Shown piece after piece: positions 18,401-25,970 of a stretch of 64,000 nucleotides of DNA (position 1 is its first letter; the number at the start of each line of letters is the position of its first letter). Under the pieces are notes generated by a model, which saw only the letters and a program-made list of their open reading frames with translations, had not been told where the DNA came from and made no database searches. Origin of the DNA: G965276765 sp965276765 (GTDB taxonomy: Bacteria > Actinomycetota > Acidimicrobiia > Acidimicrobiales > Palsa-688); contig OZ255627.1 in the NCBI GenBank assembly GCA_965276765.1, forward strand, positions 4,154,001 to 4,218,000, in the 5' to 3' direction. The translations under genes and the position numbers were made by a program.

Positions 18401-18896
18401 CGGTCAGGTCGACGCAACCGCCCCGGTCACCTTCGACATGTCTCCCTACCTCGGGGACTTCGGCGGAGAGCTCAACGGAGACCCCCAGATCGGGGCGACG
18501 AGCCACGGCGACACCGCCACCGCCACGTGGTCGGACAACCCGATCACCCCGGGAGTGTGGAACCTCGATCCGGGTCTCAACGGCGTCTGGGGCCCGACGG
18601 GTGCCCCGCCCGCAACCGCCAACCTAACCATGACGGCGAAGACGCTGGCGTTCAACCGGTCGATCACCACCAGCTACGGCGACCTGTGGGCCTCGCCCAA
18701 GTCGGCACTGCATCCCGTGATCGTCGGCCCCGGCCAGTCGAGCACCCTCTACGCCGTGATCGCCCCCACGGCGGCCGGTGCCACCACCGGCACGCTGTAC
18801 CTGGACTCGGCCAGCAGCATCAACCCGTTCGGCAACGCCATCCCTGCGGGTGACCAGCTCGCCGCCATCCCCTACAAGTACACGGCCAAGACCTGA
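15471..18896 (+). CDS. Secreted S8/S53-superfamily serine protease with long C-terminal region
   Basis: A 1141-residue exported protein. It begins with a basic n-region and a hydrophobic segment ending TAAAKPA (signal peptide, residues 1 to about 30), then an inhibitor-like propeptide (VIVMFKNQESSLPATHALV). The peptidase domain spans about residues 195-520. The Ser motif is SGGTSEAAP (Ser477). The usual subtilisin DTG is replaced by LAGGID and no HGTH is present. Instead GEASLDAS gives Glu275 and Asp279 in the ExxxD spacing of sedolisins, and VSSGDAGP gives an oxyanion-type Asp384. The remaining 600 residues are Ser/Thr/Gly-rich, probably beta-sandwich domains (for example VAVTNTGTGTQQVRL). 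No cell-wall anchor is seen. Confidence 0.85.
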   Translation: MGKARRNLAAVVGITGLVAGLVVSGTAAAKPASGASSSSPAPALGRLSTAQARVLARNPDRAVIVMFKNQESSLPATHALVRARTQAVSQVQAPVLRELRTLKAPNIHSVSLINAVTATVSTAEEARLAASPAVSAVIPDATTHLAFPTATRGASAATTATAKRLTASATRTAAAAPAASKATAAAGSAACQPGSNGVELDPEALGAIRANSNLPGSGPTAASLGITGAGVKVAYLAGGIDINDPDFIRPNGSHVFVDYKDLTGEGSTATTSDGEASLDASSVAAQGRQIYSITLPSGGTCKFRVLGAAPGASLVGLKVFPNNYDATTTSLLLGIDYAVVTDHVDVLNESFGYNPLPDTMTDVVRMADEAAVRAGTVVDVSSGDAGPTSTVGSPSTDPAVISAGATTTYRTYAQADIANYTGIGATGWENDNLSGLSSGGFTEGLKGPNVVAPGDLNWVACNPSPAAYEACISGGTSEAAPLTSATAALVIQAYRKTHGGASPTPALVKQIITSTATDLGLPAYEQGSGIVNAYRAVQAAMSVGTPTGSRSRTGITLLTSKNQISTTAPTSSVVKTNVAVTNTGTGTQQVRLHGRILSAPTTLASSRFSEPGGSWSKTIKFKVKPGTSRLAASVAEIPLNNNGSVDVTLVDPLGRLAIDGIPQGATATSNVDVRYPAAGTWTAYLTYSGSGSASASQPVDFTATAQDWQPFGTVSPSSVTLAAGATKSVSVAMKTPSSAGDESAAVQIDAPFGQRTTIPVALRALVPFRNGTGTFATSVTGGNGRSGATASTHYFAFDVPKGRSDLNLTTSYGNGPDNQYSTYLVSPQGETLGHASNQLVVGGTAANPVTTTEAGTTSHVLSPAAGRWTLVVAFANPASGASVTSPLHGTIDFSPVAVKASGLPDSTATTIGVGSTTVAKVEVTNHTAVPQSYFLDARLDHEVTRTLTPLTQGKGVALPLAGAIPQWVVPTDTTGLTGQVDATAPVTFDMSPYLGDFGGELNGDPQIGATSHGDTATATWSDNPITPGVWNLDPGLNGVWGPTGAPPATANLTMTAKTLAFNRSITTSYGDLWASPKSALHPVIVGPGQSSTLYAVIAPTAAGATTGTLYLDSASSINPFGNAIPAGDQLAAIPYKYTAKT

Positions 18897-18900
18897 CGGG

Positions 18901-19806
18901 TCACCGCTCGGTCGCCTCGATCGCCGCCAACGCCGCGGCCGACATGGCACCGAGCGGTGGCGCCGCTCCGGTCCACGTCGTGATCTGGCGCCCGGCTTGG
19001 TGGACGAGCATCCCGAGCCCGTTGACCGCCGTCGCACCGCGCCCCCTCGCGGCCCGCAGGAGCGGAGTAAGCGGCGGGGAGTAGACCAGGTCCACGACCA
19101 GTTGGCCCGGACCGAGCCGGGCGACGTCGAGCCCGAGCGGAAGCCCGACCCCGGCGGCCTCCACCGGGTCCCCGGACCCGGCCGGCCGGGCGTCGATCGC
19201 GGTGATGTCGACGCCGGCCATCCCGACCGGCGTGGCGTTGACGACGAGCTCGACGGCGCCGGCATCCGACGCGCTCCCCACCCGGCCGACCGTGCCCGCC
19301 AGCGTCGCGCACGCATCGGCCGACACGGCGCTGCGCCCGACAACGGTCACCGATGCGGCACCGGCGCCGGCCAAGGCCAGGCAGGCGGCCCGGGCCGCCC
19401 CTCCGGTTCCGAGCACGAGGCACCGTCGGCCGGCGGGATCCCAACCCTCGTCGTCTCGGAGGGCGTCGACGAGGCCGGCGCCGTCGGTACTCTCCCCCAC
19501 CAGCTCAGGGCCGAAGGCCGTGACCGTGTTGACCGCGGCCAGGCGCGCTGCCACCGGTGTGAGTCGATCGACGGAGGCGGCCACGTCCGCCTTGTGCGGC
19601 ATGGTGACCGAAAGCCCGGCGATGCCGAGCGTGCGCATGGCCGCCACGGCCGCGGCGCCCGCGCCGGTCGGCACCGGGAGGGCGACGTAGACCCAATCGA
19701 TGCCCATGGCATCGAAGGCGGCGTTGTGGAGGACGGGCGACAGCGAGTGGTGGACCGGATCGCCGATGACCGCCGCCACCCGGGTCGCGGCTCTCGGTGC
19801 CCTCAC
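18901..19806 (-). CDS. aroE: Shikimate dehydrogenase
   Basis: Reduces 3-dehydroshikimate with NADPH. About 301 residues. The substrate site SLSPVLHN and the catalytic Lys in VTMPHKADV are present, as are NTVT, STDGAG, the nucleotide loop LGTGGAARA and NATPVGM. The GTG at 19806, 14 bases after the mltG stop, was chosen; starts further upstream lie in mltG. Its stop is 4 bases from the convergent protease gene, leaving no room for a terminator between them. Confidence 0.94.
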   Translation of the reverse strand: MRAPRAATRVAAVIGDPVHHSLSPVLHNAAFDAMGIDWVYVALPVPTGAGAAAVAAMRTLGIAGLSVTMPHKADVAASVDRLTPVAARLAAVNTVTAFGPELVGESTDGAGLVDALRDDEGWDPAGRRCLVLGTGGAARAACLALAGAGAASVTVVGRSAVSADACATLAGTVGRVGSASDAGAVELVVNATPVGMAGVDITAIDARPAGSGDPVEAAGVGLPLGLDVARLGPGQLVVDLVYSPPLTPLLRAARGRGATAVNGLGMLVHQAGRQITTWTGAAPPLGAMSAAALAAIEATER

Positions 19807-19819
19807 CTGCGGCCGGGGC

Positions 19820-21631
19820 TCAGCACAGGTGAGCGGCGCGGCACTCCGCTGTGAGGCGGGCGAAGCCGGCCGAGTTACTGGCGAAGCCAAGCTTGCCGTC
19901 CGGGTTGATCTCGACGAAGTACTGCAGGTTGGTGTGAGCCGGATGCATGGCCGATTGGAGGAAGGTGGTAGAGGGGTTGTCGATGGGCGTGGGCGGCAAG
20001 CCCTTGTGAATGCGGGTGTTGTAGCGGTTGGGCTGGTTGTAGTCGACCTTGGCCACGTTCAGGTTGGGGTGGACCTGGCGCAGGGCGTACACGAGCGTGG
20101 AGTCGGTGCCGAGCGGCATCCCGCTGCTCAGCCGGTTGTTGATGACACTGGCGACCCTGGCGCCGTCACTCGCGTACTTGGCCTCTCCCTGGATGATCGA
20201 GGCGACGGTGATGACCTGGTAGGGGGTCATGTGCAGCTTGGCGGCCGCGGCGCGTAGCCCGATGCTGGCGGCATGGTCGTCGAAGGTCTGCACGAGAAAG
20301 GTGAGGATCTGCTGCTCGCTCATCCCCTTGTTGATCTTGTAGGTGGCGGGATAGACGAGACCCTCGAGGTTGTTGACCCCGGACGGTTCGTAGGGCGAGC
20401 GAACGGAGCCCTGACTCGACAAGGCCAGGAACTTGGACGCCGACAGATGCAGGCCCGGCAGGGCGGCCAGTCGTGCCGCGATCTCGTGAAGCGTGAAACC
20501 CTCGGGGATGACGAGCTTGTCGACGAGGGTGACGGGGTTGGGACCGGTCTCGAGCTGGGTTATGGCGTGGTCGTAGGTCTCGTTGGTCGCCAGCCGGTAG
20601 GTGCCGGGATGCAGCGGCCCGTCGCCTTCGAGGTGCACGTAGTAGCGAAAGAGGGTAGCCCCCCCGCGGATCACGCCGGCCTTGGCGAGCTGGCGTCCGA
20701 TGTCGGCGGTGGACTCACCCTGGCTGATCTTCACGGTCACCTTGTGACCTGCGCCACCGCCCGGGTTGATCTGGTGGACGGCCCACAGCAGACCGCCGCC
20801 CGCGACCAAGACGAACACGACCACCACGAGCACGAAGGCGGCCAGGATCGGATGTCGTCGCCGGCGCCGGCGCCTGGCGCTTCTCACCCGGTCCTCGTAG
20901 CTCACACCGCCGGGACCGGCGAGGCCGACGTGGGTCCCATCCTCGGCGTAGCCATTTTCGTCCACGTCGAGAGCCGGACCAACGTAGCTACCGTCGGGCG
21001 CGTACCCGTCCTCGTCGACGTACACCGCAGGACCTACGTAGGTCCCATCCGGGGCGTATCCATCCTCGTCCACGTACACCGCGGGACCCACAAACGTCCC
21101 ATCCGCCGTGTACCCGTCCTCGTCCACGTACACAGGGGCGACCACGGGGGACCCGTCTCCGCCCTGGGGGTAGGCCTGCTCGTCGGCCGAGGGGGAGGCG
21201 CCATACGCATCGCCGGCATACGCATCGCCGGCATATGCATCGGCGGCATGCACCTCGCCGCCAGGGAGCCGATCGCCGTACGGTTCGTCGGCATACAGGC
21301 CGCCCGGCCCCGCCGCGTACGGATCGTCAGGCCCGGAGCCATACGGATCGTCCGGCTCGGCCGCATACGGATCGTCGGGCCCGGCGCCATGCGGATCGTC
21401 CGGCTCGGCCGCATACGGGCCGCCGGACTCGGCGGTGTCGGCGGACGCTTCAACGGAGCCAGGTTCGCCGACAGGGGCGACCGGGCGACCGGGGTCGTCG
21501 TCACGGGCCTCGCCCGCGGGGCCATCGCCCGCAGGCGGACCGGCACCGGCCCCGCCCCGGTCGTAGGCGGGGGGCAGCAGGTCGGCGGCCCCTCTTCTCG
21601 GGGCACCCCGCCGGCGCCGGTGGTCAGCCAC
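19820..21631 (-). CDS. mltG: Endolytic murein transglycosylase MltG with repetitive acidic N-terminus
   Basis: Membrane enzyme that cleaves nascent glycan strands and helps set peptidoglycan chain length. 603 residues. Residues 1-257 are predicted cytoplasmic and highly repetitive; a basic patch RSARRRRRRRH and one membrane helix (about 262-285) follow. The outer YceG domain has SIIQGEAKYASDGARVASV with the catalytic Glu and NRLSSGMPLGTDSTLVYAL. The repetitive part contains 8-residue DDPYAAEP-like units (70-117) and four 18-residue units based on YVDEDGYAPDGTYVG (166-237). It overlaps the ruvX stop by 8 bases. Confidence 0.93.
   Translation of the reverse strand: MADHRRRRGAPRRGAADLLPPAYDRGGAGAGPPAGDGPAGEARDDDPGRPVAPVGEPGSVEASADTAESGGPYAAEPDDPHGAGPDDPYAAEPDDPYGSGPDDPYAAGPGGLYADEPYGDRLPGGEVHAADAYAGDAYAGDAYGASPSADEQAYPQGGDGSPVVAPVYVDEDGYTADGTFVGPAVYVDEDGYAPDGTYVGPAVYVDEDGYAPDGSYVGPALDVDENGYAEDGTHVGLAGPGGVSYEDRVRSARRRRRRRHPILAAFVLVVVVFVLVAGGGLLWAVHQINPGGGAGHKVTVKISQGESTADIGRQLAKAGVIRGGATLFRYYVHLEGDGPLHPGTYRLATNETYDHAITQLETGPNPVTLVDKLVIPEGFTLHEIAARLAALPGLHLSASKFLALSSQGSVRSPYEPSGVNNLEGLVYPATYKINKGMSEQQILTFLVQTFDDHAASIGLRAAAAKLHMTPYQVITVASIIQGEAKYASDGARVASVINNRLSSGMPLGTDSTLVYALRQVHPNLNVAKVDYNQPNRYNTRIHKGLPPTPIDNPSTTFLQSAMHPAHTNLQYFVEINPDGKLGFASNSAGFARLTAECRAAHLC
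20921..21136 (-). repeat. Four 54-bp tandem repeats inside mltG
   Basis: The DNA encodes four consecutive 18-residue units of the pattern PAVYVDEDGYAPDGTYVG. The inner two are nearly identical and the outer ones have drifted. It lies in the predicted cytoplasmic N-terminal part of MltG. Confidence 0.85.
21281..21424 (-). repeat. Six 24-bp tandem repeats inside mltG
   Basis: Encodes six degenerate 8-residue units (DDPYAAEP, DDPYGSGP, DDPYAAGP and relatives), followed by short YAGDA repeats. Acidic and proline-rich, predicted disordered. Confidence 0.75.
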
Positions 21632-22091
21632 CGGCGCTCGGCCGCCCGTCGATCCACGCCTGGAGCAGCACAGCGGCCGCCGTCTGGTCGATCAACGCTC
21701 GCTGCCTTCGGCCTGGTTGCCCCCCCGCCCGCAGGCCGGCGGCGGCCGTCACGGTCGTGAACCGCTCGTCGACGGTCTCGACGGGCACCTCGAGGCGGGA
21801 GCGCAGGGCGGCGACCTCGTCCACGGTCCGCAGGGCCGCAGGGCCCAGCCGGCCAGAAAGCGAACGGGGAAGTCCCACGACGACGCCGACCGCCTCGTAC
21901 TCGGCAACCACATCGGCGATGGACTGATAGGTGGCGGCCGCGTCGCTATGGCGTGGGATCATCGTGACGCCGGTCGCCAGCCGCTGGTCGCCGTCGGTGA
22001 CAGCCACGCCGATACGCCGGCTCCCGAGGTCGAGTCCGATGACGCGCCCCTCCCTCGGCGCCGGCTCCGACGCCGGCTCGGCCAAACTCAC
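21624..22091 (-). CDS. ruvX: Holliday junction resolvase-like / RNase YqgF family protein
   Basis: A 155-residue RNase H-fold protein, linked in other bacteria to pre-16S rRNA processing. The first acidic motif is GLDLGSRRIGVAVTD, followed by VVGLPRSLSG, DERFTT and the late acidic segment ALIDQTAAAVLLQ. The start overlaps the alaS stop by 4 bases. The order alaS-ruvX-mltG-aroE is common in actinobacteria. Confidence 0.94.
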   Translation of the reverse strand: MSLAEPASEPAPREGRVIGLDLGSRRIGVAVTDGDQRLATGVTMIPRHSDAAATYQSIADVVAEYEAVGVVVGLPRSLSGRLGPAALRTVDEVAALRSRLEVPVETVDERFTTVTAAAGLRAGGQPGRRQRALIDQTAAAVLLQAWIDGRPSAGG

Positions 22092-24709
22092 CTTTGCGCT
22101 CCCGACCGGCCGCCCCCGAACTTGGCGACCCCGAGCTTGGAGCGGATCCCTTCGAGGGCCTCGTCGAGGTGGGCCGGCTCACGGCCTCCGGCCATGGCGG
22201 CCTCGGGGTTCTTGCCTCCACCGCCGCCGCCGACCGTTTTGGCGGCGTCGGCAATCAGGTCGGGCGCCCCGATGGCCTCGCCCTTGGCCACGAGGGCCAC
22301 GAGGGCCACCTTGGCACCGTCGGGACTCCCGCCGATGACGACCGTGCGCACGCCGTCGAGGTGGCGCACCTGGGTGGCGAGTTCTCTGAGCTGCTCCGGC
22401 GCCAGGTTGTCACGGCGAGCGACGAGTACACCGTCGACCGTCTGGGCCAGCAGGTCACGGGCCGTCGCGGCCAGGGCGGCCTGCTGGCCGGCCCTGACGG
22501 CCGTCTCGGCCGCCCGCAGGTCGGCGAGCTTGCGCTCGATGGTCGTGGTCAGCTCGTCGGGTCGGGCCCTGAGGAGGTCGGCGGCGCGGCCGATGGTGCG
22601 CTCGGCCTCGCGGAGGCGGTGAAGGGTGGTTGTGCCCGTGGTCGCCTCGATCCGCCGCAGGTTGGAGCCGATCGAGCTCTCGGAGACGACTTCGACCGGC
22701 CCGATCTGACCGAGCCGGCGCACGTGGGTGCCGCCGCACAGCTCGACGGAACGGTCGCCGGCCCGCAACACCCTGACCCGCTCGCCGTACTTCTCGTCGA
22801 AGAAGGCGATGGCGCCGGCGGCGTCGGCCTCGGCCTTGGACATCTCGGTGACGACCACGTCGCCGTCGTCGAGCACCTGCCCGTTGACGAGATCCTCGAT
22901 GCTCGCGACCTCGTCGGATGTGACCGGGGCGTAATGCGTGAAATCGAAGCGCAATCGGTCGGGCGCGACGAGCGAGCCCTGCTGCTTGACGTGGTCGCCG
23001 AGCACGGTGCGCAGGGCCCAGTGCAGCAGGTGGGTGCCGGTGTGGTTGCGGCGGATGGCGGCCCTGCGCTCGCCGTCGATCACTGCGCTCGCCGTCTGTC
23101 CGGGTCGGATCTCACCATCATCGATGACGGCAAGATGCCGGGTCAGGCCGGTGACGGCGACCGTGGTGTCGATCACCCGGGCCCTGCCGGTGTCGGTCTC
23201 GATGGTGCCGGTGTCGCCGACCTGGCCGCCGCCCTCGGCGTAGAAGGGCGTGACGTCCAAGAAGAGCTCCACCGCATCGGGATCGTCGGCAGAGAGCACG
23301 GCAACGACCGATGCGATGGCGGATTCGTCGGTGTACCCCACGAACGACGTCGCCCCGTGCTCGTCGAGCAACGACCGATAGGCAGCGCTGCGATCGTCCG
23401 ACGCCCGGGCCGGCCCTTTCCCCCCTTGCTTGGACTGCTCACGCTGCACCGCCATGGCGGCCGCGAAGCCGGGCTCGTCGACGGCGACGCCCCGCTCGGC
23501 GACGATCTCTCTCGTCAGCTCGATCGGGAAGCCGTGGGTGTCGTGGAGCCGAAAGGCCACGGTGCCGGGGAGCGTCGGCGCGCCCTTGGCCAGCTCGGCG
23601 TCGAGGAGCCCGAGGCCCGAGCGCAGGTTGGCCCGAAATCGCTCCTCCTCGCGCAACGCCACCCCGGTGACGTAGTCGGCGTTGCGAACGAGATCGGGGT
23701 AGGCGTCGCCCATGACGTCGACGACGCCGGCCACGAGGGAGGGCGTGATCGGCCGTTCGACCCCCAACTGGTAGGCCTGGCGCACGGCCCGGCGGATCAG
23801 CCGGCGCAGGACGTAGCCGCGGTCTTCGTTACTGGGAAAGGCCCCGTCGGAGATGAGGAACGAAAGCGAGCGGGCGTGGTCCGCGAGGACACGAAGGGCG
23901 ACGTCGGACGCGGGGCCGGCGCCGTAGCGGACCCCCGTCGCCGCCTCCGCCGCGCCGATGACCCGCCGCAGCACGTCGGTCTCCCAGATCGTCGGGACAT
24001 CCTGGAGCATGGTCAGGATCCGCTCGAAGCCTGCGCCCGTGTCGATGTTGGGCCGGGGGAGCGGCTCGAGGGCGCCGTCGGCCTGGCGTTCGTACTGCGT
24101 GAACACCAGGTTCCACACCTCGTTGAAGCGCTCCTCGCCACCGGTGAGCGGGCCACCTTCGGCTCCCCACTCCGGACCGCGGTCGTAGTAGATCTCCGAT
24201 GAGGGACCACAGGGCCCCGTGTCGCCCATCTCCCAGAAGTTGTCCTCGCCCATCCGCTGGATCCGGTCCCTTGGCACGCCGACCTGGTCGGCCCAGATGT
24301 CGGCAGCCTCGTCGTCGTCGGTGAAGACCGTGATCCACAGCCGATCGCCGTCGAAGCCGAGGTGCTCGGTCAGCAGCTCCCAGGCATAGGGGATCGCGTC
24401 GGCCTTGAAGTAGTCACCGAAGCTGAAGTTGCCGAGCATCTCAAAGAACGTGGCGTGACGGCTGGTCCGCCCCACGTTCTCGATGTCGTCGTGCTTGCCA
24501 CTGATGCGCACGCACTTCTGGATGGTCGTGGCCCGCGGGTAGGGGGCCGGCTGCTCGCCGGTGAAATAAGGGATGAACTGGACCATCCCCGCGTTCGTGA
24601 ACAGTGGCGCCCTCGGATCGTGAGGGATCAAGCCGGCCGAAGGCACGGCCACGTGGCCGCGCTCGACGAAGAAGTCGGTGAAGACGCGGCGCAGCCGGGT
24701 GGACTCCAT
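22088..24709 (-). CDS. alaS: Alanyl-tRNA synthetase
   Basis: Charges tRNA-Ala and edits mischarged Ser/Gly. 873 residues. The class II catalytic core begins MESTRLRRVFTDFFVERGH and contains FTNAGMVQFIPYF and GRTSRHATFFEMLGN. The editing domain has HTGTHLLHWAL and ELCGGTHVRR, and the C-terminal DHHA1-like region ends with GGGGGGKNPEAAMAGG. The ATG at 24709 matches the family N-terminus; in-frame sequence further upstream belongs to the next gene's shadow. Confidence 0.97.
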   Translation of the reverse strand: MESTRLRRVFTDFFVERGHVAVPSAGLIPHDPRAPLFTNAGMVQFIPYFTGEQPAPYPRATTIQKCVRISGKHDDIENVGRTSRHATFFEMLGNFSFGDYFKADAIPYAWELLTEHLGFDGDRLWITVFTDDDEAADIWADQVGVPRDRIQRMGEDNFWEMGDTGPCGPSSEIYYDRGPEWGAEGGPLTGGEERFNEVWNLVFTQYERQADGALEPLPRPNIDTGAGFERILTMLQDVPTIWETDVLRRVIGAAEAATGVRYGAGPASDVALRVLADHARSLSFLISDGAFPSNEDRGYVLRRLIRRAVRQAYQLGVERPITPSLVAGVVDVMGDAYPDLVRNADYVTGVALREEERFRANLRSGLGLLDAELAKGAPTLPGTVAFRLHDTHGFPIELTREIVAERGVAVDEPGFAAAMAVQREQSKQGGKGPARASDDRSAAYRSLLDEHGATSFVGYTDESAIASVVAVLSADDPDAVELFLDVTPFYAEGGGQVGDTGTIETDTGRARVIDTTVAVTGLTRHLAVIDDGEIRPGQTASAVIDGERRAAIRRNHTGTHLLHWALRTVLGDHVKQQGSLVAPDRLRFDFTHYAPVTSDEVASIEDLVNGQVLDDGDVVVTEMSKAEADAAGAIAFFDEKYGERVRVLRAGDRSVELCGGTHVRRLGQIGPVEVVSESSIGSNLRRIEATTGTTTLHRLREAERTIGRAADLLRARPDELTTTIERKLADLRAAETAVRAGQQAALAATARDLLAQTVDGVLVARRDNLAPEQLRELATQVRHLDGVRTVVIGGSPDGAKVALVALVAKGEAIGAPDLIADAAKTVGGGGGGKNPEAAMAGGREPAHLDEALEGIRSKLGVAKFGGGRSGAQR

Positions 24710-24783
24710 GACCCAGCCAGGATACAGGGCGAGCGTCACCGGGTTCCCCTGGCAACCCGACCAGGGAGCCTGAAGCGACCCGA

Positions 24784-25410
24784 TCAGCGCCCGGAGCGAC
24801 GACGTCGCCACTTGCGGTGGGAAGGGCCGGGGGGCTCGGTGGGCGGGACTCCATCCCGCCGGTCGAGGTCGCTGGCGTCGAGCCCGGAGTCGACGCCGCG
24901 GGCGTCGGGACCATGGGCCTCGGCGTTCGCTGCGGCCCCGAGTCGCCGGTCGGGGCCTCGTCTGGCGGTCTCGTCTCGGCCGGGTTCGCCGAGCGACGGA
25001 TGGCTCCGAAGTCCAGGCCGCGTTCCCAGGCTCGCCTCTATCGGCAACGGGTCGCCGAGCGACTCCGCCCGCTCCATCGAGCGGGTCTCGACCACGTGCA
25101 GCCGGGGGCGCTCGCCGGAGGGATGCCCGTAGGCTTCGGCCGGGTGCCTTCGCTCGTCGGGGCCGAGCGAGACGAACCGCCGGTCGACCTCGGTGCGCAG
25201 GACCGCCTCCCGCTCGGCCATTGCCTCGCGCCCGTCCACCAGGGCGCCCCGCAGCTCTGTCCCGACGGCCTTGGCCTTGAGCGCAGCCTGGGCGCTTCGC
25301 CGTATCGAAGGATGCTCGTCGAAGGTCTGCGTCAAGCGGTGCTTCGCCCACAGCGAAGCGCCGGCGCCGGCCACTGCGCCCATCCCCATCCAACGAACCC
25401 TCTTGAACAT
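24784..25410 (-). CDS. Conserved hypothetical protein with N-terminal hydrophobic segment
   Basis: A 208-residue protein with a short glycine-rich hydrophobic N-terminus (WMGMGAVAGAGASLWAKHRL), a helical stretch and a long hydrophilic Arg/Pro/Gly-rich tail ending SHRKWRRRRSGR. Function not recognised. It lies between a DUF948 gene and alaS, a position where actinobacteria usually carry a small membrane-associated protein of unknown role. The low-complexity tail makes the exact family assignment uncertain. Confidence 0.7.
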   Translation of the reverse strand: MFKRVRWMGMGAVAGAGASLWAKHRLTQTFDEHPSIRRSAQAALKAKAVGTELRGALVDGREAMAEREAVLRTEVDRRFVSLGPDERRHPAEAYGHPSGERPRLHVVETRSMERAESLGDPLPIEASLGTRPGLRSHPSLGEPGRDETARRGPDRRLGAAANAEAHGPDARGVDSGLDASDLDRRDGVPPTEPPGPSHRKWRRRRSGR

Positions 25411-25415
25411 CGCCC

Positions 25416-25868
25416 CTACCTCCGTCGCCTTCGCCGGCCGGACCCTATGGCCGGCGGGGGTGGGGGCGCCGCGCCGTCGCGCAGGCGCCGGCCGGCCCGG
25501 GCCGCCCCAGCCCCGAACGCCATGACCTTGATCACGGGACCAGACACCGCCGTCGAGGCCAGCCGCGAGGCCGAACCGACTGCGTCGCTTATCGTCTCGG
25601 CCGACCCGACCAGATCATCGACTCGCCGGAGTTGCCGGTCGGCCCTGCCCACGGCGCCGCCGAGGGCGTTCATCAGCTCGGCGGCATCGGCATCGAGCGC
25701 CGTGGCGGCCCGGCGCAGGTCCCTCGCGGCGCGGATCATGATCACGAGACCGGTGAACAGAGCCACGACGACCAGCGTCGCCACCACCGTCACTCCGATC
25801 GCGACCGCGCTCGTCCCCGTCGTCGTGTTTGCCCCCGAAGTGACGCCGAGCAGCTGCCCCATGGCCAT
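25416..25868 (-). CDS. DUF948-like single-pass membrane protein
   Basis: A 150-residue protein with one membrane helix (about residues 22-45, VAIGVTVVATLVVVALFTGL) followed by an amphipathic helical region (RAATALDADAAELMNALGG) and a basic Arg tail. This matches the DUF948 family, commonly encoded just upstream of alaS in actinobacteria. Its biochemical role is not known. Only 5 bases separate it from the next gene. Confidence 0.8.
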   Translation of the reverse strand: MAMGQLLGVTSGANTTTGTSAVAIGVTVVATLVVVALFTGLVIMIRAARDLRRAATALDADAAELMNALGGAVGRADRQLRRVDDLVGSAETISDAVGSASRLASTAVSGPVIKVMAFGAGAARAGRRLRDGAAPPPPPAIGSGRRRRRR

Positions 25869-25970
25869 CGGGGCGAGCCTAGCTCCGCTCTCCCTGCCGC
25901 TCGGCCAGTCGGCCGACTCCCGGCCGACCGGCCTCCCGGGGTAGCCACGCAGCGCCGAAGCGCCGCCTCG

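Noticed and set aside
15471..18896. First reading of the secreted protease as a catalytically dead subtilisin
   Set aside because: The Asp and His of S8 are missing, but Glu275/Asp279/Asp384/Ser477 fit the sedolisin pattern, so inactivity should not be assumed.
20921..21424. Possible CRISPR array at the regular repeats
   Set aside because: The repeats are contiguous, keep the mltG reading frame and have no spacers. No CRISPR array was seen anywhere in the window.
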